64,000 bases of DNA, from positions 1 through 64,000 of the forward strand of contig JACPDR010000027.1 in the NCBI GenBank assembly GCA_016183935.1, read 5' to 3'. The notes under the pieces were generated by a model. It saw only the letters and a list, made by a program, of their open reading frames with translations. It was not told where the DNA came from and made no database searches. Of this stretch, positions 10,328-19,753 are shown piece by piece; positions within the stretch are counted from its first letter, which is position 1; each line of letters begins with the position of its first letter. This stretch comes from Caulobacterales bacterium (GTDB lineage: Bacteria; Pseudomonadota; Alphaproteobacteria; Caulobacterales; Caulobacteraceae). The position numbers were made by a program, and so were the translations under genes.

Positions 10328-11413
10328 TTGTCATCCCCAGTTCTGATTTCGCTCGACGCCATGGGCGGGGACCACGGTCCGCCGGTCGTGGTGGCGGGGG
10401 TGCGCGATTACCGAAAGCACCACGGCGGCGAGGGCGTGCGCTTTCTGCTGCACGGCGACGCGGCCTCGATCCGGGCGGAGATGGCCAGATGCGCCCTGGG
10501 CGACGACATCTGCGAGGTGCGCCACACGGACAAGGTCGTGGCCATGAGCGAGAAACCCGCCCAGGCGATGCGGCGGGGCAAGGGCTCGAGCCTGTGGAAC
10601 GCCATCGAGGCCGTGAAACTGGGTGAGGCCGGTGCGGTCGTCTCGGCGGGCAACACCGGCGCCCTGATGGCGATCTCGAAACTGATCCTGCGGATGTCCG
10701 CCCACGGGCTCGAGCGGCCGGCCATCGTCGCCAGTTGGCCGACCCTGCGGGGCGTCACGGCGGTTCTGGACGTCGGGGCCAATATCGAGAGCGACGCCGA
10801 ACAGCTGGTCGAGTTCGCCATTATGGGCGAGGCGTTCCACGCGGCGGTGCACGGCGCAGCCGGCGGGGCCGATCGTCCGACCATCGGCCTGCTGAACGTC
10901 GGCTCGGAAGACATGAAGGGGCATGAGGAGGTCCGCGAGGCCGCCCGTATCTTGCGTGAAGGCGGGTTCGGGCTCGACTACAGGGGCTTCGTCGAGGGTG
11001 ACGACATCGCCAAGGGCACGGTCGACGTGGTCGTCACCGACGGTTTCACCGGCAATATCGCCCTGAAGACCGCCGAGGGGGTCGCGCGGTTCATCTCGAC
11101 CCTGATGAAGGAGGCGCTGACCTCCAGCGTGCCGGCGAAGGCGGGCGCCCTGCTGGCCCTGCCGGCGCTCAGGCGGATGCGCCAGAAGATCGATCCAAGC
11201 ACCATCAACGGCGGGCCGTTGCTGGGCCTGAACGGCATCGTGGTGAAGAGCCATGGCGGCGCCGACGCCAAGGGTTACGGAAATGCGATCCGCATCGCTG
11301 TCGAACTGGCGCGGAGCGACTATCTGAAGAAGGTCAGCGACAGCCTGAACCGGCTGACCGTCGTGCTTGAACAGCCGGCCGCAGAGGATGCGGCCATGGA
11401 GACTCCCCAGTGA
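10328..11413 (+). CDS. plsX: Phosphate acyltransferase PlsX
   Basis: 361 residues from a TTG start. PlsX converts acyl-ACP to acyl-phosphate for phospholipid synthesis at the membrane surface. The N-terminus VLISLDAMGGDHGP is diagnostic, followed by AMRRGKGSSLWNAIEAVKLGEAGAVVSAGNTGALMA, LNVGSEDMKGHEEV and VVVTDGFTGNIALKTAEG. I chose TTG at 10328 because GGAG lies 10 bases upstream and the resulting protein has the usual length. A longer open frame from TTG 10253 would add 25 residues with no family similarity. The stop overlaps the fabH GTG. Confidence 0.95.
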   Translation: MSSPVLISLDAMGGDHGPPVVVAGVRDYRKHHGGEGVRFLLHGDAASIRAEMARCALGDDICEVRHTDKVVAMSEKPAQAMRRGKGSSLWNAIEAVKLGEAGAVVSAGNTGALMAISKLILRMSAHGLERPAIVASWPTLRGVTAVLDVGANIESDAEQLVEFAIMGEAFHAAVHGAAGGADRPTIGLLNVGSEDMKGHEEVREAARILREGGFGLDYRGFVEGDDIAKGTVDVVVTDGFTGNIALKTAEGVARFISTLMKEALTSSVPAKAGALLALPALRRMRQKIDPSTINGGPLLGLNGIVVKSHGGADAKGYGNAIRIAVELARSDYLKKVSDSLNRLTVVLEQPAAEDAAMETPQ

Positions 11414-12387
11414 GCGTCATTCGCAGCGCCGTGACCGGCGTCGGTTCCTACCTGCCGGAACAGGTCGTGACCAACGCCGACCTGGCGAAGATCGTCGACA
11501 CCTCGGACGAGTGGATCGTCGAGCGCACCGGCATTCGCCAGCGGCACAAAGCGCGCGACGACCAGCCGACCAGCGATCTGGCCGTGGAGGCGTCGAAGCG
11601 GGCTCTGGCCGACGCCGGCCTCAGCGCCGGGGACATCGACATGATCGTGGTGGCCACCACGACGCCGGACATGACCTTCCCGTCGGTCGCCTCGATCGTG
11701 CAGCGCAAGCTCGGCGTGCCGACCTGCATCGCCTTCGACGTCCAGGCGGTCTGTTCGGGCTTCGTCTACGCCCTCAGCGTCGCCGACGGTTTCGTGGCGC
11801 GCGGCATGGCGAAGTGCGCCCTGGTCATCGGCGCCGAGGAGATGACCCGGCTGATGGACTGGACCGACCGGTCGACCTGCGTACTGTTCGGCGACGGGGC
11901 CGGGGCCGTGGTCGTGGAGCCGCGCGAGGGGCAGGGGACCAAGGCCGACCGCGGCCTGCTCGGCTTCGCCCTGCGCTGCGACGGGACCAAGACCGATCTG
12001 CTCTATGTCGACGGAGGTCCGGCGACGACCGGGACGGTCGGGCACCTGCGGATGGCCGGCAACCAGGTGTTCCGCAACGCCGTGGTCAATATCGCCGAGG
12101 CGATCACGGCCTGCTGCGCCGCCTCGGGCATCGAGATCACCGACGTCGACTGGTTCGTGCCGCACCAGGCCAACCAGAGGATCATCAAGGGGGTGGGCGA
12201 CCGTCTGGGGCTGGACGAGAACAAGGTGATCTCGACCGTGGCCCTGCACGCCAACACCTCGGCGGCCTCCATTCCGCTGGCGCTCGACGCGGCCATTCAG
12301 GACGGACGGATCAAGCGCGGCGACCTCGTTCTGGCCGAGGCCATGGGTGGCGGTCTGACATGGGGCGCCTGCGCCTTTCGCCTGTAG
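11410..12387 (+). CDS. fabH: Beta-ketoacyl-ACP synthase III
   Basis: 325 residues from a GTG that overlaps the plsX TGA. FabH starts fatty-acid chains from acetyl-CoA and malonyl-ACP. The catalytic Cys is residue 115 (QAVCSGFVYAL). The His is in WFVPHQANQRI and the Asn in LHANTSAASIPLAL. Also seen are DEWIVERTGIRQR and the C-terminal GDLVLAEAMGGGLTWGA. It forms an operon with DUF177 and plsX. Confidence 0.97.
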   Translation: MSVIRSAVTGVGSYLPEQVVTNADLAKIVDTSDEWIVERTGIRQRHKARDDQPTSDLAVEASKRALADAGLSAGDIDMIVVATTTPDMTFPSVASIVQRKLGVPTCIAFDVQAVCSGFVYALSVADGFVARGMAKCALVIGAEEMTRLMDWTDRSTCVLFGDGAGAVVVEPREGQGTKADRGLLGFALRCDGTKTDLLYVDGGPATTGTVGHLRMAGNQVFRNAVVNIAEAITACCAASGIEITDVDWFVPHQANQRIIKGVGDRLGLDENKVISTVALHANTSAASIPLALDAAIQDGRIKRGDLVLAEAMGGGLTWGACAFRL

Positions 12388-12462
12388 GGCGCAATTCGGC
12401 TTTCCATTTGAAGGCGCTTGCTCTTTTATGGGCGTGACGGACTTTTCTAGGGGAGCGGACCA

Positions 12463-12771
12463 TTGGCTCAGCACCAGACCCTGACGCGGGCGGACCTGTG
12501 TGAGGCGGTCCACGAGGAGGTCGGCCTGTCGCGGCAGGAGTGCTCGGCCCTCGTCGAGCGGACCCTTGAGCTGATCATCGAATCCCTCGAGCGCGGCGAG
12601 ACGGTGAAGCTGTCCGGCTTCGGTGTCTTCCAGGTCCGCGACAAGCGCGCCCGGATGGGCCGCAACCCCAAGACGGGCGAGCCGGCGGCGATCCACCCGC
12701 GCCGGGTCATCAGCTTCCGGGCCTCGCAGATCATGAAGGGCCGGGTTCACGACGCCGTCGTGGAGGCCTGA
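12463..12771 (+). CDS. ihfA: Integration host factor alpha subunit
   Basis: 102 residues. IhfA pairs with IhfB to bend DNA at specific sites. Family signals are [26 protein letters not shown], the [25 protein letters not shown] beta arm, whose NPKTGE tip inserts into the minor groove, and the C-terminal [13 protein letters not shown]. The start is TTG; a GGGGAGCGG ribosome-binding site lies 5-12 bases before it. The next ATG in frame is past the first helices. It is followed six bases later by a MerR gene, an ihfA-merR order common in proteobacteria. Confidence 0.95.
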   Translation: MAQHQTLTRADLCEAVHEEVGLSRQECSALVERTLELIIESLERGETVKLSGFGVFQVRDKRARMGRNPKTGEPAAIHPRRVISFRASQIMKGRVHDAVVEA

Positions 12772-12777
12772 CGCGCC

Positions 12778-13203
12778 GTGGCCAAGAGCCCGAACGCCTT
12801 TCGCACCATTTCCGAAGCGGCCGACGAGGTCGGGACGCCGCAGCACGTGCTGCGCTTCTGGGAAACCAAATTCCCGTTCATCACGCCGCTGAAGCGGGCG
12901 GGCGGGCGGCGCTTCTATCGCCCGCAGGACGTGGTGCTGCTGAAGGCGGTCAAACGGCTGCTGCATGAGGACGGCCTGACCATCAAGGGCGTGCAGCGCC
13001 TGCATCGCGAACAGGGGCTGAAGCGGCTGGCCGTCTATGGGGACCCGGACGGCGCAGTACCGTTCGAGCCCGAGGGCGGCGCGGGAGCACCGCCCGCAGC
13101 GGCGGTTCCGCACGGAAGTTCGTCGATCCGCTTGCGGCAGATCCTGGCCGAACTGGAGGGTGCGCGGGCGCGTCTCGAGGCCGTTCTTTCGAGAACCGCC
13201 TGA
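12778..13203 (+). CDS. MerR-family transcriptional regulator
   Basis: 141 residues from a GTG. The N-terminal winged helix is of MerR type: [56 protein letters not shown] short dimerisation helix follows at the end ([22 protein letters not shown]), with a Gly/Ala/Pro-rich linker around residues 95-115. There are no effector cysteines, so this is the MlrA-like group encoded after ihfA in many proteobacteria and not a metal sensor. The target is unknown. Confidence 0.9.
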   Translation: MAKSPNAFRTISEAADEVGTPQHVLRFWETKFPFITPLKRAGGRRFYRPQDVVLLKAVKRLLHEDGLTIKGVQRLHREQGLKRLAVYGDPDGAVPFEPEGGAGAPPAAAVPHGSSSIRLRQILAELEGARARLEAVLSRTA

Positions 13204-13258
13204 CAGGTCGCTTTTGGGTTTGCGGGGCGACGGCGCCCCGTCTATAGGGAGCGCCTCT

Positions 13259-13335
<77 letters not shown>

Positions 13336-13362
13336 TCTTCTCCATGAAGGCGGTTGGGCAGG

Positions 13363-13386
13363 GGGCCGCTTTCGGGCGGCCCTTTG
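13363..13386 (+). terminator. Terminator after tRNA-Pro
   Basis: A 7-bp stem GGGCCGC / GCGGCCC around a TTTCGG loop, followed by TTT. It lies 28 bases after the tRNA 3' end. The T tract is short, so strength is uncertain. Confidence 0.6.
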
Positions 13387-13423
13387 CAATTGCGGTTTGT
13401 CACAGACGGCCTGCTGACGCCGC

Positions 13424-14326
13424 TTATTCCGCGCCATCAGCTTCCGCCTTTCGATTCTTGGGCCGGAAGGAAGGGCCTCGCTTGTCCCCCGGTAAACTCA
13501 GGTCGGCACGGACCGGATACGAAGCGTTGGTGTAGCTGAGGAGCACCGGGGGGTAGGGAATCAACCCCAGCCGCGAACCCAAGGCGCTCGGCGTGATAGC
13601 TTCAGTCGTTAGGCTTGCGACCACCCGATTCCGTTTTTGCGCAGCGATGTTTCTTACAAGCCGGTAGTCCATCGTCAGGAAAAGCGGCAGGCCATGGATC
13701 TCGGCAGTGCGGAGGTGCCACGCGTCCTGAGTGTTGTTCGGGCCGAGCACCTTGACCAACTCGTGATATCGCTCGTCATCAGAAGCTGCCAGCCGCGGCT
13801 GTTGGGCGTCGGCTTCCGACAGCGACCGATCGAGCAAGAGAGCCCAAGGACTTCCATCGACGCAGTCGAGCTCGTTCGGCTTTAGCAACGTATGGTCATA
13901 CAGATGGATAGCATCGAAACGGGCGTTGGGGTGCTGGGACTGCTCGACTTTCAATTCTACGGATGACCAGAACTTCAAATGCTGAGTTTTGAACAGGCGG
14001 ACTAAGCCCGGGAGATACTTGATGTCCTCATACTCGGCTTTTTGGGTCTCGCGATTGTGGACCGGGACCCTGGCGAGATAGCCGGTGTCGATGGGGTGCT
14101 TTCCGCCCCAAAGAGACTGCCCGGTAGATATCCACCGGGTCTCGTGCGTGACGGCGTGATGAAGGATGTTGCTGTCGATCAGAACGCCCAGCGGTTTCGC
14201 AGGGTCGAGTTTCGGGCGGGCTAAGACAAGACTGACATCGAGGAGGCGCTGAGCCACGCCCGGCATATACCTGAAGCGCCAGCTCTCAATCATAGCCTCG
14301 AGCCTGTTCCGCCGACCGTTTCTCAT
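13424..14326 (-). CDS. PIN-like domain protein, probable nuclease, lower GC than surroundings
   Basis: 300 residues from ATG 14326; a second ATG at 14293 gives 289. No named family is certain, but the layout is PIN-like. GVLIDSNILHHAV (Asp51) fits the first acidic motif, and NTQDAWHLRTAEIHGLPLFLTMDYRLVRNI carries Asp201 and Asp220 in the spacing of the last two. A middle acid such as Glu124 could complete the site. PIN enzymes are metal-dependent RNases or structure-specific nucleases. Base composition is visibly lower in GC than neighbours, with codons such as TTT, AAA and CAT frequent. No antitoxin-like partner is adjacent. It sits beside tRNA-Pro, which suggests acquisition. Confidence 0.7.
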   Translation of the reverse strand: MRNGRRNRLEAMIESWRFRYMPGVAQRLLDVSLVLARPKLDPAKPLGVLIDSNILHHAVTHETRWISTGQSLWGGKHPIDTGYLARVPVHNRETQKAEYEDIKYLPGLVRLFKTQHLKFWSSVELKVEQSQHPNARFDAIHLYDHTLLKPNELDCVDGSPWALLLDRSLSEADAQQPRLAASDDERYHELVKVLGPNNTQDAWHLRTAEIHGLPLFLTMDYRLVRNIAAQKRNRVVASLTTEAITPSALGSRLGLIPYPPVLLSYTNASYPVRADLSLPGDKRGPSFRPKNRKAEADGAE

Positions 14327-14366
14327 GCGCCGGGTTTCCGCTTCAGATCGTCCAACAGGTCTTGGG

Positions 14367-14573
14367 TCAGCGTTCTCCCGACCCGCGTTCCGCCCATTTG
14401 AACAGCGGATAGAGCGGCACGCCCCAGCCGATTCCGGCGACAGCGAAGACCACGAGGTCGATGAGCTGGCCGGACGGCAGGGCGTCGCGCAGGGCGATGG
14501 CGCCCCAGATCCAGAAGACCAGGAACGCGAGTACGCCGAGCATGGCGATGAAGCGCCGGGTGCGCGGCCCCAT
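14367..14573 (-). CDS. DUF2842 family small membrane protein
   Basis: 68 residues with two transmembrane segments: RRFIAMLGVLAFLVFWIWGAIAL (about 6-28) and LIDLVVFAVAGIGWGVPLYPLFKW (about 38-61). The short loop with LPSG and the C-terminal VPLYPLFKWAER fit the DUF2842 pattern found in alphaproteobacteria. Function unknown. It starts one base after the stop of the next upstream gene on this strand, so the two are coupled. Confidence 0.8.
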   Translation of the reverse strand: MGPRTRRFIAMLGVLAFLVFWIWGAIALRDALPSGQLIDLVVFAVAGIGWGVPLYPLFKWAERGSGER

Positions 14574-14574
14574 G

Positions 14575-14826
14575 TCAGCGCTTGTTCCGGAACAGGAAGA
14601 AGGTCGCCAGGGCGAGGGCCGAGGCGGCCAGCGACCAGCCGACCCAGGTCCACTGGTCCATGGTCGAGACGGCGAAGACGCGGATGGCCAGGAACCAGCC
14701 CGCCACGGCGGCGACGCCGGAGACCAGCGAGGTGGCGAACAGGCCGCGCCGTCCGGTCAACTGATCGGCGGTCCAGGCCAGGGCGAAGGCGCCCAGAACG
14801 GCGATTACGATGTCGGCGTATGGCAA
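14575..14826 (-). CDS. Small three-helix membrane protein of unknown function
   Basis: 83 residues from a TTG start, reading [18 protein letters not shown]. Three hydrophobic segments are seen at about 5-20, 30-50 and 58-75, with a basic end FLFRNKR. The TTG is supported by AGGAG about 7 bases upstream; the longer open frame from 14928 adds residues that look non-coding. The fold could resemble GlsB/YmgE-type membrane proteins, but I do not assign it. It is divergent from heme A synthase, with 136 bases between. Confidence 0.7.
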   Translation of the reverse strand: MPYADIVIAVLGAFALAWTADQLTGRRGLFATSLVSGVAAVAGWFLAIRVFAVSTMDQWTWVGWSLAASALALATFFLFRNKR

Positions 14827-14962
14827 CCGCGTTCTCCTGACCTGCGACGCTCCGGCGCCGAAAACCGACTCGATCTCGCCACCGTGGGCGGGCATACCGC
14901 TCAGGCGGGCGCCGGACCAGCGGCGCATCGCCCAGTGTAACGGTCGGGATGGCGGGCGTCGA

Positions 14963-16063
14963 ATGAAGCGTTTCAGCGGGGGCGATCAAAGTCGGGCGGT
15001 TGCGATCTGGCTGTTCGCGACGGCGGCGCTGGTCTTCGCGATGGTGGTGGTCGGCGGCGTGACGCGGCTGACCGGATCGGGCCTGTCGATCACCGAATGG
15101 AAGCCGATCATGGGCGCCCTGCCGCCGGTGAACGCGGCCGATTGGGCCGAGGCGTTCGAGAAATACCAGGCCATTCCGCAGTACGCGCAGGTCAACGCCG
15201 GCATGACGCTGGGCGAGTTCAAGGGCATTTTCTGGTGGGAGTGGACGCACCGCCAGCTGGGGCGGCTGATCGGCGGAGTGTTCGCCCTGCCGTTCCTCGT
15301 CTTTCTGCTGGCGCGGCTGGCGCCGCCCCGGTCGCTGTTCGGCGGATTGGCCATGCCGCGGCGGTTGATCGGGCGCTGCGCGGTGCTGCTGGCGCTGGGC
15401 GGACTGCAGGGGCTGATCGGCTGGTGGATGGTGTCCAGCGGGCTGAGCGAACGGATCGACGTGGCGCCGGAGCGGCTGGCTGTGCACCTGGGGCTGGCGC
15501 TGCTGATCTTCATGGGCCTGATCTGGACCGGGCTGGAGGCGTGGAACGGCGCGGAGCGTTCGCGGCATCCGGTGGGCTGGAGCCGGGGCGCGGCGATCCT
15601 GCTGGGCGCGGTGTTCCTGCAGTGTCTGCTGGGCGGTCTCGTGGCGGGGGCCAAGGCCGGCTTCGTCTTTACCGACTGGCCCCTGATGAACGGCGAAATC
15701 CTGCCGCCGATCGAGTGGGGGCAGGGGGCGCTGGCCTTCCTGCACGACCAGGGCCTGGTCCAGTTCAATCACCGGGCGATGGCCTACGGCCTCCTGCTCG
15801 GCGGCACCCTGTATGCGTGGCAGGCGTGGCGGTGGCGGCTGGCCGAGGGGCTGGGCGCGGCGGCCTTCACCCTGGCGGCGGCGTTGTGGCTGCAGGCGGT
15901 GCTGGGGGTCGTCACCCTGATCCACGCCGTGCCGCTGTGGCTCGGCGCCCTGCATCAGGCGGGGGCGGCGCTGGTGCTGGCGATCGCGACGGTGAACCTG
16001 TGGCTGGTCCGCCGTTCGCAACCGCGCCTGTTCATGTCCGGACCGAGGTCCAGGGTCCTCTGA
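14963..16063 (+). CDS. ctaA: Heme A synthase (CtaA/COX15)
   Basis: 366 residues with eight transmembrane helices. It oxidises heme O to heme A for aa3-type cytochrome oxidase in the inner membrane. The heme-ligand histidines lie in [36 protein letters not shown] and [37 protein letters not shown] near the N-terminus is typical of alphaproteobacterial and mitochondrial COX15. The extracellular Cys pair of Gram-positive CtaA is absent, as expected for this group. The 3' end overlaps the convergent PhoX gene by 32 bases. Confidence 0.95.
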   Translation: MKRFSGGDQSRAVAIWLFATAALVFAMVVVGGVTRLTGSGLSITEWKPIMGALPPVNAADWAEAFEKYQAIPQYAQVNAGMTLGEFKGIFWWEWTHRQLGRLIGGVFALPFLVFLLARLAPPRSLFGGLAMPRRLIGRCAVLLALGGLQGLIGWWMVSSGLSERIDVAPERLAVHLGLALLIFMGLIWTGLEAWNGAERSRHPVGWSRGAAILLGAVFLQCLLGGLVAGAKAGFVFTDWPLMNGEILPPIEWGQGALAFLHDQGLVQFNHRAMAYGLLLGGTLYAWQAWRWRLAEGLGAAAFTLAAALWLQAVLGVVTLIHAVPLWLGALHQAGAALVLAIATVNLWLVRRSQPRLFMSGPRSRVL

Positions 16064-17417
16064 TCGCGAAGGTGATCCCGGGGTACATGATGTTGACGAA
16101 CAGGACCTCGCCGTCGGGCGAGAACACCGCGCCGGCGAACTCGCTGTTGCCGGTGAAGACGTTGCGGCCGATTGTATAGACCTTGCCGTCCGGGGTGACG
16201 CCCTTGAGATGGTTGCGGATGTCGGACGAGTAGTTGTCCTCGCAGACGACCAGGTGGCCCCAGGGCGCGACGGTGATGTTGTCGCCCATGTTCATGGTGC
16301 GCTCGTCGGCGCTTTCGAGGAACAGCTGGATGCGTCCCCCCGCCGCCGACGGGACGTAACGCAGGATCTGGCCGCGGCGCAGCGGACCGCCCGAGGTGGC
16401 GGTCATGTAGAGCTCGCCGTCGCCCCAGAAGATTCCCTCGCCGCGCGCCACCAGGGCGGCCCCGGCGGCATGGCCGCGCAGGCGCAGGTCGTCGTTCGGC
16501 GATTCGACGTCATCCAGATCGACCCAGACCACCTCGCGCCAATCGCCGACGGCCCATTCGCGGGCGTCCTGGTTGCGGGAATCGGCGCCGGGCCTGTCCC
16601 TGAAGGCCATGGCCTGCAGGCGGCCGCCGTCGGCGAGGCGGCCGGGCGTGGCCGGGATGAAGCGGTAGAACAGGCCGTCGTTCTGGTCCTCGGTCAGATA
16701 GACGACGCCGGTCGCGGGATCGATGCAGACCGCCTCGTGGTCGAACCGGCCCATGGCCTTGAGGGGGACGGGGTCGACCAGGCCGGCGGCGGTCGCAGGA
16801 ACCTCGAAGACGAAGCCATGGGGTTTGGTCACGTCGGCCGTGTCGGCGGTCTCGGTGTTCTCCTCGCAGGTCAGCCAGCTGCCCCAGGGGGTGTGGCCGC
16901 CGCAGCAGTTGGTGGAGGTTCCGGCCAGGGACAGGTGCTGACTGACGGTGCGGCGGGTCTCGAGGTCATAGACGAGGGTGGTGGTTCCGCCGGGGAGGGC
17001 GCGGCCGTCCTTGTAGGTGTCGTAGCCCTTCGACGGGTCGAGCAGGCCAATGCGCTCCTGATGGAAGCCGCCAGGGCCGAGGTTACGGTGCAGGCCGCTG
17101 GAGCCCTTGAGTTCGTGGTTGCGGACCAGGGCGACCTTGCCGCCGCCGAGGTCGAAACAGCCCATGCCGTCGGGCTGGCCGGGGACGAACAGGCCGTCGT
17201 CCATGGTGTCGCCGCTCTGGGAGATGACCTGGTAGGTGAAGCCCTCGGGCAGGTCGAGCAGGCGGTTGGAATCGCGGACCAGAGGGCCGTAGCCGTGCAC
17301 CTCGTTAACGTAGGTCTCCTCGGTCGCCGCGGTCTGGGCCTGAACGTTGCGGGCGAGGCCGGCGAAGGCGATCGCGGCGGCCGAGCCGGTGAGAAGGTCG
17401 CGACGTTGCAGGCGCAT
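16032..17417 (-). CDS. PhoX-like (DUF839) secreted phosphatase
   Basis: 461 residues. The N-terminus [20 protein letters not shown] is a Tat signal (RRDLLTG) with cleavage near VQA-QT. The mature protein is a beta-propeller of the DUF839/PhoX class, with [50 protein letters not shown] and [14 protein letters not shown]. PhoX enzymes use Ca and Fe and hydrolyse phosphomonoesters in the periplasm. Conserved acids and the Cys of CCGG/TCEEN are present. Its stop overlaps the end of ctaA. A weak Pho-box-like half-site (TTGTCAC) lies about 70 bases upstream, not enough to claim PhoB control. Confidence 0.85.
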   Translation of the reverse strand: MRLQRRDLLTGSAAAIAFAGLARNVQAQTAATEETYVNEVHGYGPLVRDSNRLLDLPEGFTYQVISQSGDTMDDGLFVPGQPDGMGCFDLGGGKVALVRNHELKGSSGLHRNLGPGGFHQERIGLLDPSKGYDTYKDGRALPGGTTTLVYDLETRRTVSQHLSLAGTSTNCCGGHTPWGSWLTCEENTETADTADVTKPHGFVFEVPATAAGLVDPVPLKAMGRFDHEAVCIDPATGVVYLTEDQNDGLFYRFIPATPGRLADGGRLQAMAFRDRPGADSRNQDAREWAVGDWREVVWVDLDDVESPNDDLRLRGHAAGAALVARGEGIFWGDGELYMTATSGGPLRRGQILRYVPSAAGGRIQLFLESADERTMNMGDNITVAPWGHLVVCEDNYSSDIRNHLKGVTPDGKVYTIGRNVFTGNSEFAGAVFSPDGEVLFVNIMYPGITFAIRGPWTSVRT

Positions 17418-18002
17418 GGGAGACTCCGAAGGGGCAGGGCGTTATGGCGGCGCGGGCGGCGGCGGTCATCAGGGTTTCGTGACAATGGGCACGACTCTTC
17501 GCCGCTTGCGGGCAAGCGGTTGGGGAGGGCGCGAGACAGCCGGGCCTCGCCCGGTGTGGGATGTGTTTTACCGTTTCGACGAAGCAGACTGCCCCGCGTG
17601 GTCGTTTTCCACACGCCCTCCGGCTGGCGGCCTTGGCATTCGGGCCTTACCGGATCACCGCCGGGGTCATTGCTGAACCCGACGCGGGGCGGACATGACG
17701 GCCTCAGGACGTCAGCAGCCCGCTTCCAACAGCGCACGGCGAGCAAGCGGGCAGGATCCATCCCCGCCCTCGAGGACCCCCGGACTCTCCGTCGCCCGGG
17801 CTTCATCGCTCGACCACAGCCCGCCGCCATCGAGGAACGTGGATCCGACGCCCTCCCCACCGACGGGATGGGCAGGAGTATGGACCGGCCGCTTCCTATG
17901 GCGGGAAGATTGGCTCGAGAATCTGCGATGTATCTGGAAAGGCCGGGGAATATTTTCTGAACCCGACTATAAATCCGCGAACTGTAAGCACAGCGTCACG
18001 CG

Positions 18003-18031
18003 CTTCCTTCTCCCCCCGGCGGAGAAAGAAG
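18003..18031 (+). other. Hairpin upstream of rplM
   Basis: CTTCCTTCTCC pairs with GGAGAAAGAAG (one mismatch) around a CCCCGGC loop. It is not followed by a T run. It could be a leader hairpin or the end of a transcript from the left; the sequence alone does not decide. Confidence 0.4.
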
Positions 18032-18037
18032 GGATAG

Positions 18038-18051
18038 GGTATTTTAATACC
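18038..18051. promoter_or_regulatory. Operator-like dyad upstream of rplM
   Basis: GGTATT-TT-AATACC, a perfect 6-bp inverted repeat with 2-base centre, in an AT-rich segment 157 bases before the rplM start. The binding protein is unknown. Confidence 0.3.
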
Positions 18052-18207
18052 TCTGTGCGTATCACATTGAAATGTAAGGAAGTAGCGGGATAGCGGGGAC
18101 AAATCCCGCCTTGACCCGGCCACACCCTTCCTCTATCAGCGCGCCTTCCGCTCCTCCCGGTCGCCCGGGACGGGCACTCTGTTCGTCCCCTCCCAGGAAC
18201 CCTCGTC

Positions 18208-18684
18208 ATGCTGAAGAGCACCACGGCTTCGCTGAAGCCGGCCGAGGTCACGAAGAAGTGGATCCATATCGACGCCGAAGGCGTCGTGGTGGGCCGTCTC
18301 GCGACCTTCATCGCCAACCGTCTGCGCGGCAAGCACCGCGGCGACTACACCCCGCACGTCGATTGCGGCGACTATGTCGTCGTCACCAACGTCGACAAGG
18401 TGGTGTTCACCGGCAAGAAGAACACCGACAAGATCTACTACCGCCACACCGGCCACCCGGGCGGCGTCAAGCAGACGACCCCCGAGAAGGTTCTGAACGG
18501 CCGCTTCCCCGAGCGCGTGCTCGAGAAGGCTGTCGAGCGCATGCTGCCCAAGGAGAGCCCGCTGGCCCGCCTGCAGATGACGCACCTGCGCCTGTTCGCC
18601 GGCGCCGCGCACACCCACGAAGCCCAACAGCCGGAAACGATCGACTTCAAGTCGGCGTCTCCCAAGAACACCCGGAGCGTCTGA
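18208..18684 (+). CDS. rplM: 50S ribosomal protein L13
   Basis: 158 residues. Typical L13 segments: [79 protein letters not shown] and [17 protein letters not shown]. It is followed two bases later by rpsI, the universal rplM-rpsI pair. Upstream is a long region with an AT-rich part that probably holds the promoter. Confidence 0.98.
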   Translation: MLKSTTASLKPAEVTKKWIHIDAEGVVVGRLATFIANRLRGKHRGDYTPHVDCGDYVVVTNVDKVVFTGKKNTDKIYYRHTGHPGGVKQTTPEKVLNGRFPERVLEKAVERMLPKESPLARLQMTHLRLFAGAAHTHEAQQPETIDFKSASPKNTRSV

Positions 18685-18686
18685 GC

Positions 18687-19211
18687 ATGACCGACGTGAC
18701 TGCCGAAACGCCCGCCGTGGAAACCCCCGCCGCCGAAACCCTGACCGGCTTCGACGCCCTGAAGGGGATGCAATCCCCGGGCGCGGGCGAAGAGCACCCT
18801 GTCTATGTCCAGAAGCTGGACGCCCAGGGCCGCGCCTATTCGACCGGCAAGCGCAAGAACGCGATCGCCCGCGTGTGGATCAAGCCGGGCACCGGCAAGA
18901 TCACCATCAACGGCAAGGATCAGATGCAGTATTTCGCCCGCGAAATCCTGCGCATGATGATCGCCCAGCCGCTGGAAGTGACCGACCGCGTCACCCAGTT
19001 CGACGTCGATTGCACGGTCCAGGGCTCGGGCCTGTCGGGCCAGGCCGGCGCCATCCGCCACGGCCTGTCGCACGCCCTGACCCACTATGAGCCGGCGCTG
19101 CGCCCGGTCCTGAAGCCGCACGGCTTCCTGACCCGGGACAGCCGCGTCGTCGAGCGCAAGAAGTACGGCCGCGCCAAGGCCCGCAAGTCGTTCCAGTTCT
19201 CGAAGCGCTAG
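18687..19211 (+). CDS. rpsI: 30S ribosomal protein S9
   Basis: 174 residues from ATG 18687. The first 45 residues, rich in Thr, Pro, Ala and Glu, are an N-terminal extension seen in alphaproteobacteria. The S9 core runs from [26 protein letters not shown] to the C-terminal [20 protein letters not shown], the tail that reaches the P-site tRNA. A strong terminator follows 26 bases after the stop. Confidence 0.98.
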   Translation: MTDVTAETPAVETPAAETLTGFDALKGMQSPGAGEEHPVYVQKLDAQGRAYSTGKRKNAIARVWIKPGTGKITINGKDQMQYFAREILRMMIAQPLEVTDRVTQFDVDCTVQGSGLSGQAGAIRHGLSHALTHYEPALRPVLKPHGFLTRDSRVVERKKYGRAKARKSFQFSKR

Positions 19212-19236
19212 TCGCAACCGCGACTTGGTTTACAAA

Positions 19237-19265
19237 GGCGCTCCGGGAAACCGGGGCGCCTTTTT
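19237..19265 (+). terminator. Rho-independent terminator of rplM-rpsI
   Basis: 10-bp stem GGCGCTCCGG / CCGGGGCGCC (one T-G wobble) with GAAA loop, followed by TTTTT. A textbook intrinsic terminator. Confidence 0.93.
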
Positions 19266-19289
19266 CTTTGGCCGGTAGGGGGTGGGCTT

Positions 19290-19748
19290 ATGACGGTTGG
19301 GAAATCTTTGGTCGGAGCGGCAATCTTGGCGTTCGGAGGGTGCAGCCTGCCCAATGACGACATCTGCACTTCGCTGCCTCCCGTCGAGACGCGAATGCAG
19401 GCGAGTCTGGTGGCGAATGCACCGGCATCTGATCCTTCAGCGCGTGTCTTCGCTTCAATTACGGTGGCCGAGTTCTGCATCCAGCAAACCGCACGGAAAT
19501 TCGCATCGGCCGACGACCGAGCCGATGTCGTTGCAGACGCCGTGATCGCGCATTGTCGGGAAGCCGTCAGCCAAGTCATAGCAGCCCAGCGAGCCGCCGA
19601 TCGCGCGAGCAACAATACGTCTCCGGTAGTGTCCTTTTCCAGCGGTCGCATCACCACTTTGGAGGCCCGAACCTTTGCAGAAATGGAACAGCTTGCTTTG
19701 GCTCGGGTAGTTGAAGCTCGAGCAGGTCACTGCAAGGCGGCAAAGTAG
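19290..19748 (+). CDS. Putative lipoprotein of unknown function
   Basis: 152 residues, family not recognised. The N-terminus MTVGKSLVGAAILAFGGCSLP is a signal peptide with lipobox FGGC (Cys18). The mature part has four further cysteines (DDICTS, EFCIQQ, AHCREAV, GHCKAAK) and is mainly helical. Base composition is lower in GC than the ribosomal and argC genes on each side, and synonymous codon use differs, which suggests a later insertion. It ends 5 bases before argC. Confidence 0.65.
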   Translation: MTVGKSLVGAAILAFGGCSLPNDDICTSLPPVETRMQASLVANAPASDPSARVFASITVAEFCIQQTARKFASADDRADVVADAVIAHCREAVSQVIAAQRAADRASNNTSPVVSFSSGRITTLEARTFAEMEQLALARVVEARAGHCKAAK

Positions 19749-19753
19749 CGACC

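Larger units (their letters stand above)
17418..18207. other. 790-base intergenic region between phoX and rplM
   Basis: No gene could be supported here. A 132-residue frame at 17695-18093 has no start signal or recognisable protein. The left two-thirds are GC-rich without features I can name. From about 17940 to 18090 the sequence becomes AT-rich and holds two short dyads (18003-18031 and 18038-18051). The rplM-rpsI promoter should lie between here and 18207. Confidence 0.6.

Noticed and set aside
14327-16021. Upstream extension of the PIN-like gene to 865 residues.
   Set aside because: The extension runs antisense through heme A synthase and the small membrane genes and has no family features; the protein begins at 14326 or 14293.
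17470-17500. A Pho-box upstream of the PhoX-like gene.
   Set aside because: One half-site (TTGTCAC on the minus strand) is good, but the second matches only about four of seven positions.
17695-18093. A 132-residue plus-strand frame before rplM.
   Set aside because: No ribosome-binding site, Ser/Pro-rich start and a change in composition midway; it does not look like one protein.
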